A DNA stretch of 11,173 bases from Burkholderiales bacterium (GCA_027489195.1 JAIYAG010000355.1:1-11173); one strand, 5' to 3'; positions 1-6,535 are shown, numbered from the stretch's first letter. Numbers and translations are program-made. Notes: generated from the sequence alone by a model not told the origin.

Positions 1-756
1 GACGCCGGCGTCATGACCGTCACCATGAACCGCCCGGACGTGCTGAACGCGCTGAACCCGGCGATGCTCGAGGGCCTGTCCGCGGCACTCGCAGCGGCCA
101 AGGCCGACGCGTCGGTCCGCGCGCTGATCCTGACCGGCGCGGGCCGCGGCTTCTGCGCCGGCGCCGATCTCGGCGCGGCGTCGATGCGCACCGGCGAGCA
201 CGACGTGGCCCAGGGGCTGCGCGAGTCCTACCATCCGATCGTGCTGGCGATGCGCCAGCTGCCCAAGCCGATCGTCGCAGCGGTCAACGGCTCGGCCGCC
301 GGCGCCGGCATGAGCCTCGCGCTCGCCTGCGACGTGGTGCTGGCCGGCGAGTCGGCGAGCTTCCTGCAGGCGTTCACCAAGATCGGCCTGGTGCCCGACT
401 GCGGCAGCACCTGGTTCCTGCCGCGCATCGTCGGCGACATCCGGGCCCGCGCGATGGTGATGCTGGCCGAGAAGATCCCGGCGCGCGACGCGCTGCAGTA
501 CGGGCTGGTCTGGAAGGTGCACGCCGACGACGCGCTGGCGGCCGAGGCGACGCGCTGCGCCGCGCACCTGGCCGCGATGCCGACGCGCGCGTACGCGCTG
601 GTCAAGCAGGCGCTGACGCAGAGCGCGGCCAACGGCCTGGGCGACCAGCTCGAGGTCGAGGCGCTGATGCAGGCGCAGGCCTTCCGCCCCGACGATTTCC
701 GCGAAGGCGTCGCCGCCTTCGTGCAGAAGCGGCCGCCGCGCTTCACCGGCCAGTGA
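1..756 (+). CDS. PaaG-like enoyl-CoA hydratase/isomerase (5' end cut by window)
   Basis: Crotonase-fold enzyme acting in the cytoplasm on a CoA thioester, as hydratase or double-bond/ring isomerase. The reading frame is open to the first base and the residues before the first Met (DAGV) match the family's usual '-GV-T-T-NRP' opening, so the real start lies outside, probably only about 10 residues upstream. Counting from the Met at 13: GAGRGFCAGADL (43-53) and the Ala/Gly-rich segment GSAAGAGMSLALACD (93-107) form the oxyanion-hole region. GLVPDCGSTWFLPR (125-138) carries an Asp (129) where ordinary hydratases have the second catalytic Glu; this Asp and the C-terminal FREGVAAFVQKR are typical of PaaG, which converts ring-1,2-epoxyphenylacetyl-CoA to oxepin-CoA. 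No other paa gene is visible, so the substrate is uncertain. The stop overlaps the next gene's GTG start, suggesting translational coupling. Family assignment is strong; the PaaG reaction is inference. Confidence 0.9.
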   Translation, partial: DAGVMTVTMNRPDVLNALNPAMLEGLSAALAAAKADASVRALILTGAGRGFCAGADLGAASMRTGEHDVAQGLRESYHPIVLAMRQLPKPIVAAVNGSAAGAGMSLALACDVVLAGESASFLQAFTKIGLVPDCGSTWFLPRIVGDIRARAMVMLAEKIPARDALQYGLVWKVHADDALAAEATRCAAHLAAMPTRAYALVKQALTQSAANGLGDQLEVEALMQAQAFRPDDFREGVAAFVQKRPPRFTGQ

Positions 757-2003
757 GCGGGGCGGGAGGCGGCGCGGCCATCCGGCCGCTGATCGCCTGC
801 GCCGCCGGGCTGTACACCGCGGTCATCGGCTTTCGCGTGACGGTGGCGCTCGCGGCGGTCCATCTCGGACTGTCGCCGGCCTCGATCGGCCTGGTGCTCG
901 CGACCTTCGCGCTGGTGCCGATGCTGCTGGCGGTCCGCGGCGGGCAGCTGATCGACCGGGTCGGCGTACGCCGCCCGATGCTCGTGGGCGCCGGCCTGTG
1001 CGGCCTCGGCGCGCTGGCCTGCGCCGCCCTGCCCCATCCGGTCGTGCTGGCGCTGTCCGCCGGACTCGTCGGCGTCGGCATGATGGGCTTTCACCTCGGC
1101 ATGCAGCATGCGGCGGGCGAGATCGGCGGGCCTGCGCGACGCACTGCGAACTTCAACCTGCTGACGATGAGCTTCTCCATCTCGGGGCTGCTCGGCCCGC
1201 CGCTGGTGGGCCTGGTCATCGACACGGCGGGCCACCGGCAGGCCTTCGCGCTGTCGGCGGTGCTCATGGGCGCGACATGGATCGCGGCCAGCCGCTATCC
1301 GTTCGAGCGCCACCTGCCGCAGCAGCTCGCGGCAGCCCGAGGTGAGTCTGCCGACGGCGATGCACCAGCGGCGACGTCCATCCCGCCCGCGCCCGACGCC
1401 GACGCCGCCACCGCCGCCGTCGACGCGCCGCGCGGTGCCGCCGCGGCGTTCTCCCTGCTCGGTGCGCCGCGCCTGCGCCGGCTGCTGCTGGCCTCGCTGC
1501 TGGCGTCCGCGTCCTGGGACGTCTACCAGTTCGTGCTGCCGCTGCATGCCGGCTCGATCGGACTGTCGGCCTCCTCGGTCGGGCTGTCGATCGCGGCGTT
1601 CTCGGCCGGTTCGCTGTCGGTCCGCCTGCTGCTGCCCCGGCTGCTCGCCCACATGCACCCGGCCCGCTGGATGCAGGTGGCGCTGGCGGTCTGCGTGCTC
1701 GCCTATGCGGCGGCCCCGTTCGCGGGCCGGCTCGGCACGCTGGTCGCGCTGTCCTTCCTCATCGGCATCGGCCCGGGCATCGCGCAGCCGCTGCTGATGG
1801 CCGCCCTGCACACCGCCTCACCGCCGGGTCGCGCGGGCGAGGCGGCGGGCCTGAGGATGACGCTGCTGAGCGCGATGCAGCTGGCGGTGCCGGTCGGCTT
1901 CGGCCTGGCGGCCGGCGTGCTGGGCACCGCCCCGCTCTTCTGGATCTACGCCGGCACGGCCGCGGTGATCGGCCTGGGACTGGCGCGGGCGGAGCGGCGC
2001 TGA
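753..2003 (+). CDS. MFS transporter (12 TM)
   Basis: Inner-membrane major facilitator superfamily carrier of 416 residues, the normal size. The hydrophobic pattern fits two six-helix halves joined by a cytoplasmic loop (about 183-236) that is rich in Ala, Pro and Asp. The loop between TM2 and TM3 carries the family motif A, GGQLIDRVGVRRP (63-75). The start chosen is GTG at 753, which overlaps the upstream TGA (GTGA); the next Met in frame (residue 57) would remove TM1, and no clear Shine-Dalgarno is visible, so coupled translation is likely. The substrate cannot be read from the sequence. Co-transcription with a PaaG-like enzyme suggests uptake or efflux of an acid or metabolite of that pathway, but this is inference. 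It ends 19 bp from the convergent Bug-protein gene. Confidence 0.88.
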   Translation: MSGAGGGAAIRPLIACAAGLYTAVIGFRVTVALAAVHLGLSPASIGLVLATFALVPMLLAVRGGQLIDRVGVRRPMLVGAGLCGLGALACAALPHPVVLALSAGLVGVGMMGFHLGMQHAAGEIGGPARRTANFNLLTMSFSISGLLGPPLVGLVIDTAGHRQAFALSAVLMGATWIAASRYPFERHLPQQLAAARGESADGDAPAATSIPPAPDADAATAAVDAPRGAAAAFSLLGAPRLRRLLLASLLASASWDVYQFVLPLHAGSIGLSASSVGLSIAAFSAGSLSVRLLLPRLLAHMHPARWMQVALAVCVLAYAAAPFAGRLGTLVALSFLIGIGPGIAQPLLMAALHTASPPGRAGEAAGLRMTLLSAMQLAVPVGFGLAAGVLGTAPLFWIYAGTAAVIGLGLARAERR

Positions 2004-2022
2004 GGCCGTCCGCCCGATCGGC

Positions 2023-3045
2023 TCAGGAGTCCGCGGTGAAGCCGATCGTCTTGACGATCGGCGCCCAGCGGTCGTGGTCGGCACGGGTCAGCGCGGCGAG
2101 CGCCTCGGGCGTCGAGGACTCGGCCTCCAGGCCCATGGTCGCCAGACCGTCGATCACGTCCTTCTCGGCGAGCGCCGCGCGGATCGCTGCATTGGCGCGT
2201 GCGACCACGGCGGCCTCGGGCTTGCCCGGCAGGAAGAAGCCGAACCACTCCCTGAAGACCAGGTCCTTGTAGCCCTGCTCGGCGAAGGTCGGCACCTCCG
2301 GCGCGAAGCGCGAGCGCTTGTCGCCCGAGGTCGCGATGACCCGGCACTTGCCGGCGAGCACGTGCTGCGTGAACTCGCCGACCGGACCGGACACCGCGGC
2401 GATCTGCCCGCCGATCATGTCGAGGATCGCGGGCTGCGTGCCGCGGAAGGCGACGTGCTTCATGTCGGTCTTGGTGCCGAGCGCCAGCAGCGCGCCGATG
2501 AAGTGCGGCGTCGAGCCGGCGGCGGGCGAGCCGTAGTTCGCCTTGTCCGGGTTGGCCTTGCACCAGGCGACGAACTCGGCGACGTTGCGCACCGAGGCCG
2601 GCACCATCGGGCCGACCGCGAAGCCGAAGTCGAAGGTGCAGCCGAGCGAGGCCGGCGTGACGTCGTTGAACGGGTCGTACGACAGCTTGCGGTAGATGTG
2701 CGGGTAGATCACCAGCATCGAGGCCGGCGTCTGCAGGATCGTGCTGCCATCGCGCGGCGCGGCGCGCATCAGGTCGATCGCGAGCTGGCCGCCGGCGCCG
2801 GTGCGGTTCTCGACGACCGCATTGCGCGCGTAGCTGCCGCGCAGCTTGTCGGCCAGGCGCCGGCAGATGGTGTCGGAGGTGCCACCGGGCGGGAAGCCCG
2901 TCACCACGCGGACGGTGTCCAGCGCCGGGGCGGACTGCGCACGCAGCGCGGCGGGCAGCATCGAGGCGCCGACGGCGGTGCCGATGGTCGCGATCACGCG
3001 GCGGCGGACGGCCGCGGACGGCTCGGAGGGGCGGTCTAGGGGCAT
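2023..3045 (-). CDS. Bug/TctC-family tripartite tricarboxylate transporter substrate-binding protein
   Basis: Periplasmic binding protein of 340 residues that captures a carboxylate (family examples bind citrate, glutamate, nicotinate or terephthalate) for a TctAB-type permease. The N-terminus is a signal peptide: RRRV (14-17), a hydrophobic stretch to about residue 35, and a likely cleavage site near LRAQS; the run of Arg is Tat-like but lacks a full SRRxFLK motif. The mature part opens with VRVVTGFPPGGTSDTICR (45-62), the family's ligand-loop signature, and has ENRTGAGGQLA (79-89) and the typical C-terminus PIVKTIGF. No permease genes are present, so it is an orphan in this window, common for the expanded Bug families of Burkholderiales. 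It lies 114 bp downstream of pobA on the same strand, so an aromatic-acid ligand is plausible but unproven. A good ribosome binding site supports the start. Confidence 0.92.
   Translation of the reverse strand: MPLDRPSEPSAAVRRRVIATIGTAVGASMLPAALRAQSAPALDTVRVVTGFPPGGTSDTICRRLADKLRGSYARNAVVENRTGAGGQLAIDLMRAAPRDGSTILQTPASMLVIYPHIYRKLSYDPFNDVTPASLGCTFDFGFAVGPMVPASVRNVAEFVAWCKANPDKANYGSPAAGSTPHFIGALLALGTKTDMKHVAFRGTQPAILDMIGGQIAAVSGPVGEFTQHVLAGKCRVIATSGDKRSRFAPEVPTFAEQGYKDLVFREWFGFFLPGKPEAAVVARANAAIRAALAEKDVIDGLATMGLEAESSTPEALAALTRADHDRWAPIVKTIGFTADS
2041..2062. terminator. Perfect 10-bp inverted repeat (possible terminator of the MFS operon)
   Basis: The arm GCCGATCGTC (2041-2050) is followed by TT and then by its exact reverse complement GACGATCGGC (2053-2062), which can fold as a 9-bp stem with a 4-base loop. 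It begins 38 bp after the MFS stop, so it could end rightward transcripts. It lies inside the last codons of the Bug-protein gene on the other strand, where it encodes the conserved PIVKTIG, so coding constraint may also explain it. No T-run follows on either strand. Confidence 0.4.
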
Positions 3046-3049
3046 GTCG

Positions 3050-3055
3050 TCTCCT
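3050..3055 (-). promoter_or_regulatory. Ribosome binding site of the Bug-protein gene
   Basis: On the minus strand AGGAGA sits four bases before the ATG at 3045. It fixes the start and agrees with the position of the signal peptide. Confidence 0.7.
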
Positions 3056-3069
3056 GTCGGATGAGGCTT

Positions 3070-3086
3070 CGGACCCGCGGGGTCCG
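3070..3086. repeat. 7-bp stem, 3-base loop inverted repeat in the leader of the Bug-protein gene
   Basis: CGGACCC (3070-3076), loop GCG, GGGTCCG (3080-3086): a perfect inverted repeat about 15 bases upstream of the ribosome binding site. It could be an mRNA leader hairpin or an operator; nothing shows which. Confidence 0.4.
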
Positions 3087-3104
3087 CGGGCCGGCGCGGT
3101 GGTG

Positions 3105-3116
3105 CCCCGCGCGGGG
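3105..3116. repeat. 12-bp perfect palindrome in the pobA-Bug intergenic gap
   Basis: CCCCGCGCGGGG is its own reverse complement. It lies between a TATCAT sequence (minus strand, 3129-3124, a possible -10 with no convincing -35) and the leader hairpin at 3070-3086. In such GC-rich DNA it may be chance. Confidence 0.3.
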
Positions 3117-3138
3117 TGGCGCGATGATAGCCGCGGCG

Positions 3139-3159
3139 CCGGGCCGGCGCACGGCCCGG
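3139..3159 (-). terminator. GC-rich stem-loop directly after pobA (possible terminator or attenuator)
   Basis: A 7-bp perfect stem, CCGGGCC/GGCCCGG, with a 7-base loop, starts at the base next to the pobA stop codon. It has no T-tract, so it would be an atypical intrinsic terminator, a partial read-through point, or an mRNA 3'-end stabiliser between pobA and the Bug-protein gene. Confidence 0.4.
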
Positions 3160-4356
3160 TCAGTCCTCGAAGGGCAGTCCCACGTAGTTCTCGGCGAGCG
3201 CGGTGGCCTCCGCCCGCGAGTCGACCAGGTAGCCGAGCTCGGCCTCCTGGATCTTCTGCCCGATGTCGCCGGTGTCCGGGAACCGGTGCATCAGCGTGGT
3301 GAACCACCACGAGAAGCGCACCGCCTTCCAGACCCGGCGCAGGCAGCGCTCCGAGTACCGGTCGATCTCGGTCGTGGTGCCCGAGCGGTAGTGATCGATC
3401 AGCGCGCGCGACAGGTAGCGGATGTCCGAGGCGGCCAGGTTCAGGCCCTTGGCACCGGTCGGCGGGACGATGTGCGCGGCGTCGCCGGCGAGGCACAGGC
3501 GCCCGAAGCGCATCGGCTCGGCCACGAAGCTGCGCAGCGGCGCGATGCTCTTCTCGATCGACGGTCCGGTCACCAGCGACTGCGCGGCCCGCGCATCGAG
3601 CCGGCTGCGCAGCTCGTCGAAGAAGCGCTCGTCCGACCAGTCCTCGACCCGCTGCTCGAGGCCGCACTGCACGTAGTAGCGGCTGCGGCTGCGGCTTCGC
3701 ATGCTGCACAGCGCGAAGCCGCGCGGATGGTTCGCGTAGATCAGCTCGTCCGAGACCGGCGGCGTGTCGCAGAGCACGCCCAGCCAGCCGAACGGATAGA
3801 CCCGCTCGTAGGTCCGGATGGCGGAGGCCGGCACGGCCGCCCGGGAGGCGCCGTGATAGCCGTCGCAGCCCGCGATCCAGTCGCAGGCGACCACATGCTC
3901 GCGCCCGTCCTTGCGGTAGCGGACCTCGGGCGACGTGCCGTCGAAGCCGTGCAGCGACACGTCCGCGGCCTCGTAGACGGTGGTGGCGCCGCTGGCGGCA
4001 CGCGCCGCCATCAGGTCACGGGTGACCTCGGTCTGGCCGTACACCGTGACCTGCCGGTCGACGAGGTCGGCGAAGTCGATCCGATGCCGCTCGCCGTCGA
4101 AGGCGAGCTCGATCCCGTGGTGCGGCAGGCCTTCGGCATGCAGCCGCTCGCCCACCCCCGCGGCCTCGAGCAGCTCGACCGTGCCCGACTCGAGCACGCC
4201 CGCGCGGATGCGCGCGAGCACGTAGTCGGGCGACTGGCGCTCGACGATGACGGCGTCGATGCCGGCCCGGTGCAGCAGCGCACCGAGCAGCAGGCCGGCG
4301 GGCCCGGCACCGACGATCGCGACGCGGGTCCGGACGAAGGTCGCGCCCTCAGACAT
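3160..4356 (-). CDS. pobA: 4-hydroxybenzoate 3-monooxygenase (PHBH)
   Basis: Cytoplasmic FAD- and NAD(P)H-dependent monooxygenase converting 4-hydroxybenzoate to protocatechuate, the substrate of PcaHG encoded just upstream. The 398 residues match the family (394 in Pseudomonas). Visible features are the FAD-binding VAIVGAGPAG (12-21), the second FAD motif GDAAHIVPPTGAKGLNLAASD (291-311, given in two overlapping parts in the family literature) and CDGYHGASR (164-172). The Pseudomonas active-site residues are all present at a constant offset of six: Tyr201 as Y207 in LIYANHPRG, Ser212 and Arg214 as S218 and R220, Tyr222 as Y228, Pro293 as P299 and Tyr385 as Y391 in ENYVGLPFED. This supports true 4-hydroxybenzoate specificity. 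The start ATG lies inside the end of pcaG (8-bp overlap) with only a weak Shine-Dalgarno, so translation is probably coupled. No PobR regulator gene is in the window. Confidence 0.97.
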   Translation of the reverse strand: MSEGATFVRTRVAIVGAGPAGLLLGALLHRAGIDAVIVERQSPDYVLARIRAGVLESGTVELLEAAGVGERLHAEGLPHHGIELAFDGERHRIDFADLVDRQVTVYGQTEVTRDLMAARAASGATTVYEAADVSLHGFDGTSPEVRYRKDGREHVVACDWIAGCDGYHGASRAAVPASAIRTYERVYPFGWLGVLCDTPPVSDELIYANHPRGFALCSMRSRSRSRYYVQCGLEQRVEDWSDERFFDELRSRLDARAAQSLVTGPSIEKSIAPLRSFVAEPMRFGRLCLAGDAAHIVPPTGAKGLNLAASDIRYLSRALIDHYRSGTTTEIDRYSERCLRRVWKAVRFSWWFTTLMHRFPDTGDIGQKIQEAELGYLVDSRAEATALAENYVGLPFED

Positions 4357-4954
4357 CGAAGAACACCGTCTCGCCCTCGCCCTGCATCCGGATGTCGAAG
4401 CGGTAGACCGTGCCGCCCGGCAGGTCCGCGCGCCGCGCGATCAGGGTGTCGCGGCGCTCTGCGGGCACCGAGGCCAGCACCGGATCGGCGGCGTTGGCCG
4501 GCGCCTCGTCGTCGAAGTAGATCCGCGTGAACGCATGCACCAGCAGCCCGCGCATCGACACGATCATGTCGATGTGCGGGGCCTGGCCGTCGGGCGTGGC
4601 GCCGGGCTTGATGGTGCGGAACGCATAGGTGCTGCCGGGCAGCGTGCCGGTGCCGACGCGTCCGAACCCCCTGAACCCGGTCTCGGCGACCTCGGCCCGC
4701 GTGCGCACGTGCCGCCCCTGCGCGTCCGCATGCTGGATCTCGAGCATCGCGTCGCCGATCGGCGCGCCGTTGGCGTCGAGCACCCGGCCGGTCAGGACGA
4801 TCGGCAGACCCGGGGTGCGCGGCTCGGCGAGCTCGGCACCGAACAGGCTGCGGAACGGATAGCCGTACTGCGTGGGGACCAGCCCGTACGCGAAGTACGG
4901 GCCGACGGTCTGCGAGGGCGTCTGCCCGGGCGTGGCGGCCAGCGGGTCGCTCAT
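4349..4954 (-). CDS. pcaG: Protocatechuate 3,4-dioxygenase alpha subunit
   Basis: Alpha subunit (201 residues, normal length) of the non-haem Fe(III) intradiol dioxygenase that cleaves protocatechuate between its hydroxyls to 3-carboxy-cis,cis-muconate. The N-terminus has TPSQTVGPYFAYGL (12-25), the alpha-chain signature, followed by the intradiol beta-sandwich with VLTGRVLDANGAPIGDAMLE (53-71) and FRTIKPGATPD (112-122). As in other alpha chains the iron ligands are absent: the His-x-His of the beta chain is replaced by HIDM (127-130), so catalysis depends on PcaH. The start ATG (4954) overlaps the pcaH stop as ATGA, and GGAGA eight bases upstream supports it. An in-frame extension further upstream exists but runs inside pcaH and is not real. 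The 3' end overlaps pobA by 8 bp. Confidence 0.97.
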   Translation of the reverse strand: MSDPLAATPGQTPSQTVGPYFAYGLVPTQYGYPFRSLFGAELAEPRTPGLPIVLTGRVLDANGAPIGDAMLEIQHADAQGRHVRTRAEVAETGFRGFGRVGTGTLPGSTYAFRTIKPGATPDGQAPHIDMIVSMRGLLVHAFTRIYFDDEAPANAADPVLASVPAERRDTLIARRADLPGGTVYRFDIRMQGEGETVFFDV

Positions 4955-5664
4955 CGCGTCGTCTCCATCGGGGTCTGGTTCGCGCCGCGCAGCACGATGT
5001 CGAACTCGTAGCCGAGCGCGTAGCCCGGCTCGGTCGCTTCCAGCGCGAAGCGCGACACCAGGCGCTCGCGCACGCCCACCGGCGTGCTCTGGTAGATCGG
5101 GTCGAAGGCCAGCAGCGGGTCGCCGGGGAAGTACATCTGCGTGACCAGGCGGCTGGCGAAGTGCTCGCCGAACAGCGAGAAATGGATGTGGTTGGGCCGC
5201 CAGGCGTTCGGATGGTTGCCCCAGGGATAGGCCCCCGGCTTGATCGTCAGGAACCGGTAGCGGCCGTCGCCGTCGGTCAGCGTACGGCCGGCACCCAGGA
5301 AGTTCGGGTCGAGCGGCGCATCGTGCGTATCGACCGCATGCACGTAGCGGCCGGCGGCGTTGCACTGCCAGAGCTCGACCAGCGTGTGGCGCAGCGGGCG
5401 GCCGCCCTCGTCGAGCACACGGCCGGTGACGACGATCCGCTCGCCCTGGGGCGCGCCGTTGCGCACGGCGTTGCGGGTCAGGTCGTGGTCGAGCTCGCCG
5501 ATGTCCTCGTGGCCGTAGACCGGCTGCGCCAGCTCGGACAGGGTGTGACGCATCGGCAGCAGCGGGCGGGCGGGTGCGCGCAACGGCGTGGACTTGTAGG
5601 CGGGGTGCAGATAGGCGGGCTGGCTGGTCCAGTCGCGCGCAGCGATCCGTGGCAGGTCGGCCAT
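4951..5664 (-). CDS. pcaH: Protocatechuate 3,4-dioxygenase beta subunit
   Basis: Catalytic, iron-bearing subunit (237 residues) of protocatechuate 3,4-dioxygenase, which forms a heteromer with PcaG in the cytoplasm. The N-terminal region (PAYLHPAYKST, 16-26) is typical of beta chains. The four Fe(III) ligands can be placed by family pattern: Y107 in WQCNAAGRYVHA, Y146 in IKPGAYPWGN, and H159 and H161 in WRPNHIHFSLFG. The frame is open about 90 codons upstream, but ATG 5664 is chosen because it follows a strong GAGGAGA Shine-Dalgarno, matches the family N-terminus, and lies downstream of a good promoter. It is the first gene of a pcaH-pcaG-pobA operon with overlapping genes. Other pca genes (pcaB, pcaC, pcaD, pcaIJ) and the usual regulator are not in the window. 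Confidence 0.97.
   Translation of the reverse strand: MADLPRIAARDWTSQPAYLHPAYKSTPLRAPARPLLPMRHTLSELAQPVYGHEDIGELDHDLTRNAVRNGAPQGERIVVTGRVLDEGGRPLRHTLVELWQCNAAGRYVHAVDTHDAPLDPNFLGAGRTLTDGDGRYRFLTIKPGAYPWGNHPNAWRPNHIHFSLFGEHFASRLVTQMYFPGDPLLAFDPIYQSTPVGVRERLVSRFALEATEPGYALGYEFDIVLRGANQTPMETTR
4962..4966 (-). promoter_or_regulatory. Ribosome binding site of pcaG
   Basis: GGAGA on the minus strand lies seven bases before the pcaG ATG, inside the end of pcaH. It fixes the start at 4954 rather than at an upstream in-frame codon. Confidence 0.65.
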
Positions 5665-5669
5665 CGGGG

Positions 5670-5676
5670 TCTCCTC
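5670..5676 (-). promoter_or_regulatory. Ribosome binding site of pcaH
   Basis: GAGGAGA on the minus strand, five bases before ATG 5664, is the strongest Shine-Dalgarno sequence I noticed here and decides the pcaH start within a much longer open frame. Confidence 0.75.
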
Positions 5677-5691
5677 GGGGGCGAGGTCAGG

Positions 5692-5720
5692 ACTGTAGGC
5701 AGCGGCGGGCGTTCTGTAAA
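5692..5720 (-). promoter_or_regulatory. Sigma70-type promoter of the pcaH-pcaG-pobA operon
   Basis: On the minus strand TTTACA (5720-5715) is separated by exactly 17 bases from TACAGT (5697-5692), matching 5 of 6 and 4 of 6 consensus bases. Transcription would start about 20 bases before the pcaH ATG, leaving a short leader that contains the ribosome binding site. It is the only AT-rich patch in the intergenic region. A palindrome lies immediately upstream of the -35 box. Confidence 0.65.
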
Positions 5721-5721
5721 T

Positions 5722-5732
5722 CGATCGGATCG
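5722..5732. promoter_or_regulatory. Palindrome next to the pca -35 box (possible operator)
   Basis: CGATC-G-GATCG is an inverted repeat with one central base, one base upstream of the -35 box of the pca promoter. The position suits an activator or repressor site. The same 12-base string (CGATCGGATCGG) occurs at 8485-8496 in front of the phosphorylase gene. I cannot name the regulator; it does not look like a typical LysR T-N11-A site. Confidence 0.4.
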
Positions 5733-5752
5733 GCTGCGCACGCCCGGCATGC

Positions 5753-5764
5753 GGCCGCGCGGCC
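5753..5764. repeat. 12-bp GC palindrome upstream of the pca promoter
   Basis: GGCCGCGCGGCC is a perfect palindrome between the SIMPL-gene hairpin and the pca promoter. It may be part of a termination region or chance in GC-rich DNA. Confidence 0.25.
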
Positions 5765-5772
5765 GACGCCAG

Positions 5773-5791
5773 GGGCGCGGGCCGCGCGCCC
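5773..5791 (-). terminator. Stem-loop after the SIMPL gene (possible terminator)
   Basis: GGGCGCG and CGCGCCC form a perfect 7-bp stem around a 5-base loop, nine bases after the SIMPL stop codon. There is no T-run. It would separate the peptidase-SIMPL transcript from the same-strand pca operon. Confidence 0.4.
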
Positions 5792-5800
5792 GTGCGCCGC

Positions 5801-6535
5801 TCAGGGCTTGAGTTCGACGCTGCCCGATACCCCGACCACGACGTCCGAATCGCCCCCCTCGGTGGGCAGGGGCGCGGCAGCGACGTCCGCCCCGCCGCGG
5901 GCCATCGCGGCCATCGGGCGCGGGCCGGGCACATTGCCGCCCGAGCGCAGCGCCAGCTCCTTGAGCTCGTAGCCGGCGAAGCCGAAGGCCGCGGCCGCGT
6001 CGGCAGCTCGCGCGCGGAAGGCCCGGGCCGCCTCGGCGATCAGTCGCTTCTCCTCGGCCTGACGGCGCTCGGACGAGAGCCGGAACTGCACGCCCGCGAG
6101 CTGCATGCGCTCGCCGAGCCGCGCGCCGAGCTGCGCGAGCGCGGCCATCCGGGTCGACTCGAGCACGATCTCGCCGCGGACCCGCCAGCCCTGGGTCTTG
6201 CCCTCGCGCGTGTAGTTCGGCTGCGTGTAGACCGAGCCCAGGCGCGCCTTGACGCCCTCCACGCCCTTGGCGTCGGCGATCGCCGCATTGAGCTGCGAGA
6301 GCACCGCGTCGTTGAGCGGCCCCACCTGCGCGCCGTCGCGCTCCACCGCCAGCACGACGACCATCTCGTCGTTGGCGACCGCGGCGCGCGCCTGTGCGTC
6401 GAGCGCCAGCACCGGGCCCGCCTGCACCGGCGCCGCGGTCCACAGCGCGGCCAGCAGCGCCGCGACCCGGCAGGCCACGACCGTCGCCGATGCACCGCCT
6501 GCCCACGCCTCGCGCGCCCTCGTCATGCCTCTCAT
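5801..6535 (-). CDS. Exported SIMPL-domain (DUF541) protein
   Basis: Predicted periplasmic or envelope protein of 244 residues. After a basic N-terminus there is a hydrophobic segment (about 18-37) and an AxA-like cleavage site VQAG near 39, giving a signal peptide. The rest follows the SIMPL (BP26/OMP28-like) pattern: a first beta-alpha part with VVLAVERDGAQVG and LNAAIADAKGVEGVKARLGSVYTQPNY, the typical R-G-E-I-VLES segment, a charged helix (EERRQAEEKRL-like, about 150-180) rich in Ala and Arg, and a C-terminal strand VVVGVSGSVELKP. The domain's role is poorly known; members form ring-like oligomers or assist envelope functions. ATG 6535 is chosen because it forms an ATGA overlap with the peptidase stop; a Met three codons later is an alternative and also leaves the signal peptide intact. 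Translational coupling with the P1 peptidase is likely. Confidence 0.85.
   Translation of the reverse strand: MRGMTRAREAWAGGASATVVACRVAALLAALWTAAPVQAGPVLALDAQARAAVANDEMVVVLAVERDGAQVGPLNDAVLSQLNAAIADAKGVEGVKARLGSVYTQPNYTREGKTQGWRVRGEIVLESTRMAALAQLGARLGERMQLAGVQFRLSSERRQAEEKRLIAEAARAFRARAADAAAAFGFAGYELKELALRSGGNVPGPRPMAAMARGGADVAAAPLPTEGGDSDVVVGVSGSVELKP

Noticed and set aside
228..1811. A 527-codon frame antisense to the hydratase and MFS genes
   Set aside because: The translation is low-complexity (Arg, Gln, Gly, Ala) with no recognisable domain, as expected from high-GC antisense frames; both overlapped genes are well supported.
3124..3129. TATCAT as a promoter -10 for the Bug-protein gene
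   Set aside because: The hexamer is good, but the region 16-18 bases upstream has no -35 resemblance, so I mention it without calling a promoter.
1946..3709. A 587-codon minus-strand frame across the Bug and pobA genes
   Set aside because: It is out of frame with both proteins, which have complete family motifs; the product is Arg/Ala-rich without a domain.
3061..4530. A 489-codon plus-strand frame opposite pobA
   Set aside because: It is the complement of the pobA and pcaG coding sequence and shows no domain; PobA retains all catalytic residues.
4955..5365. N-terminal extension of pcaG, or a PcaH-PcaG fusion
   Set aside because: The extension is an out-of-frame reading of pcaH; an ATG with a Shine-Dalgarno at 4954 and the family N-terminus give a normal-length alpha subunit.
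5665..5934. An N-terminal extension of pcaH
   Set aside because: The extra residues have no dioxygenase similarity, cross the promoter and enter the end of the SIMPL gene; a strong ribosome binding site marks ATG 5664.
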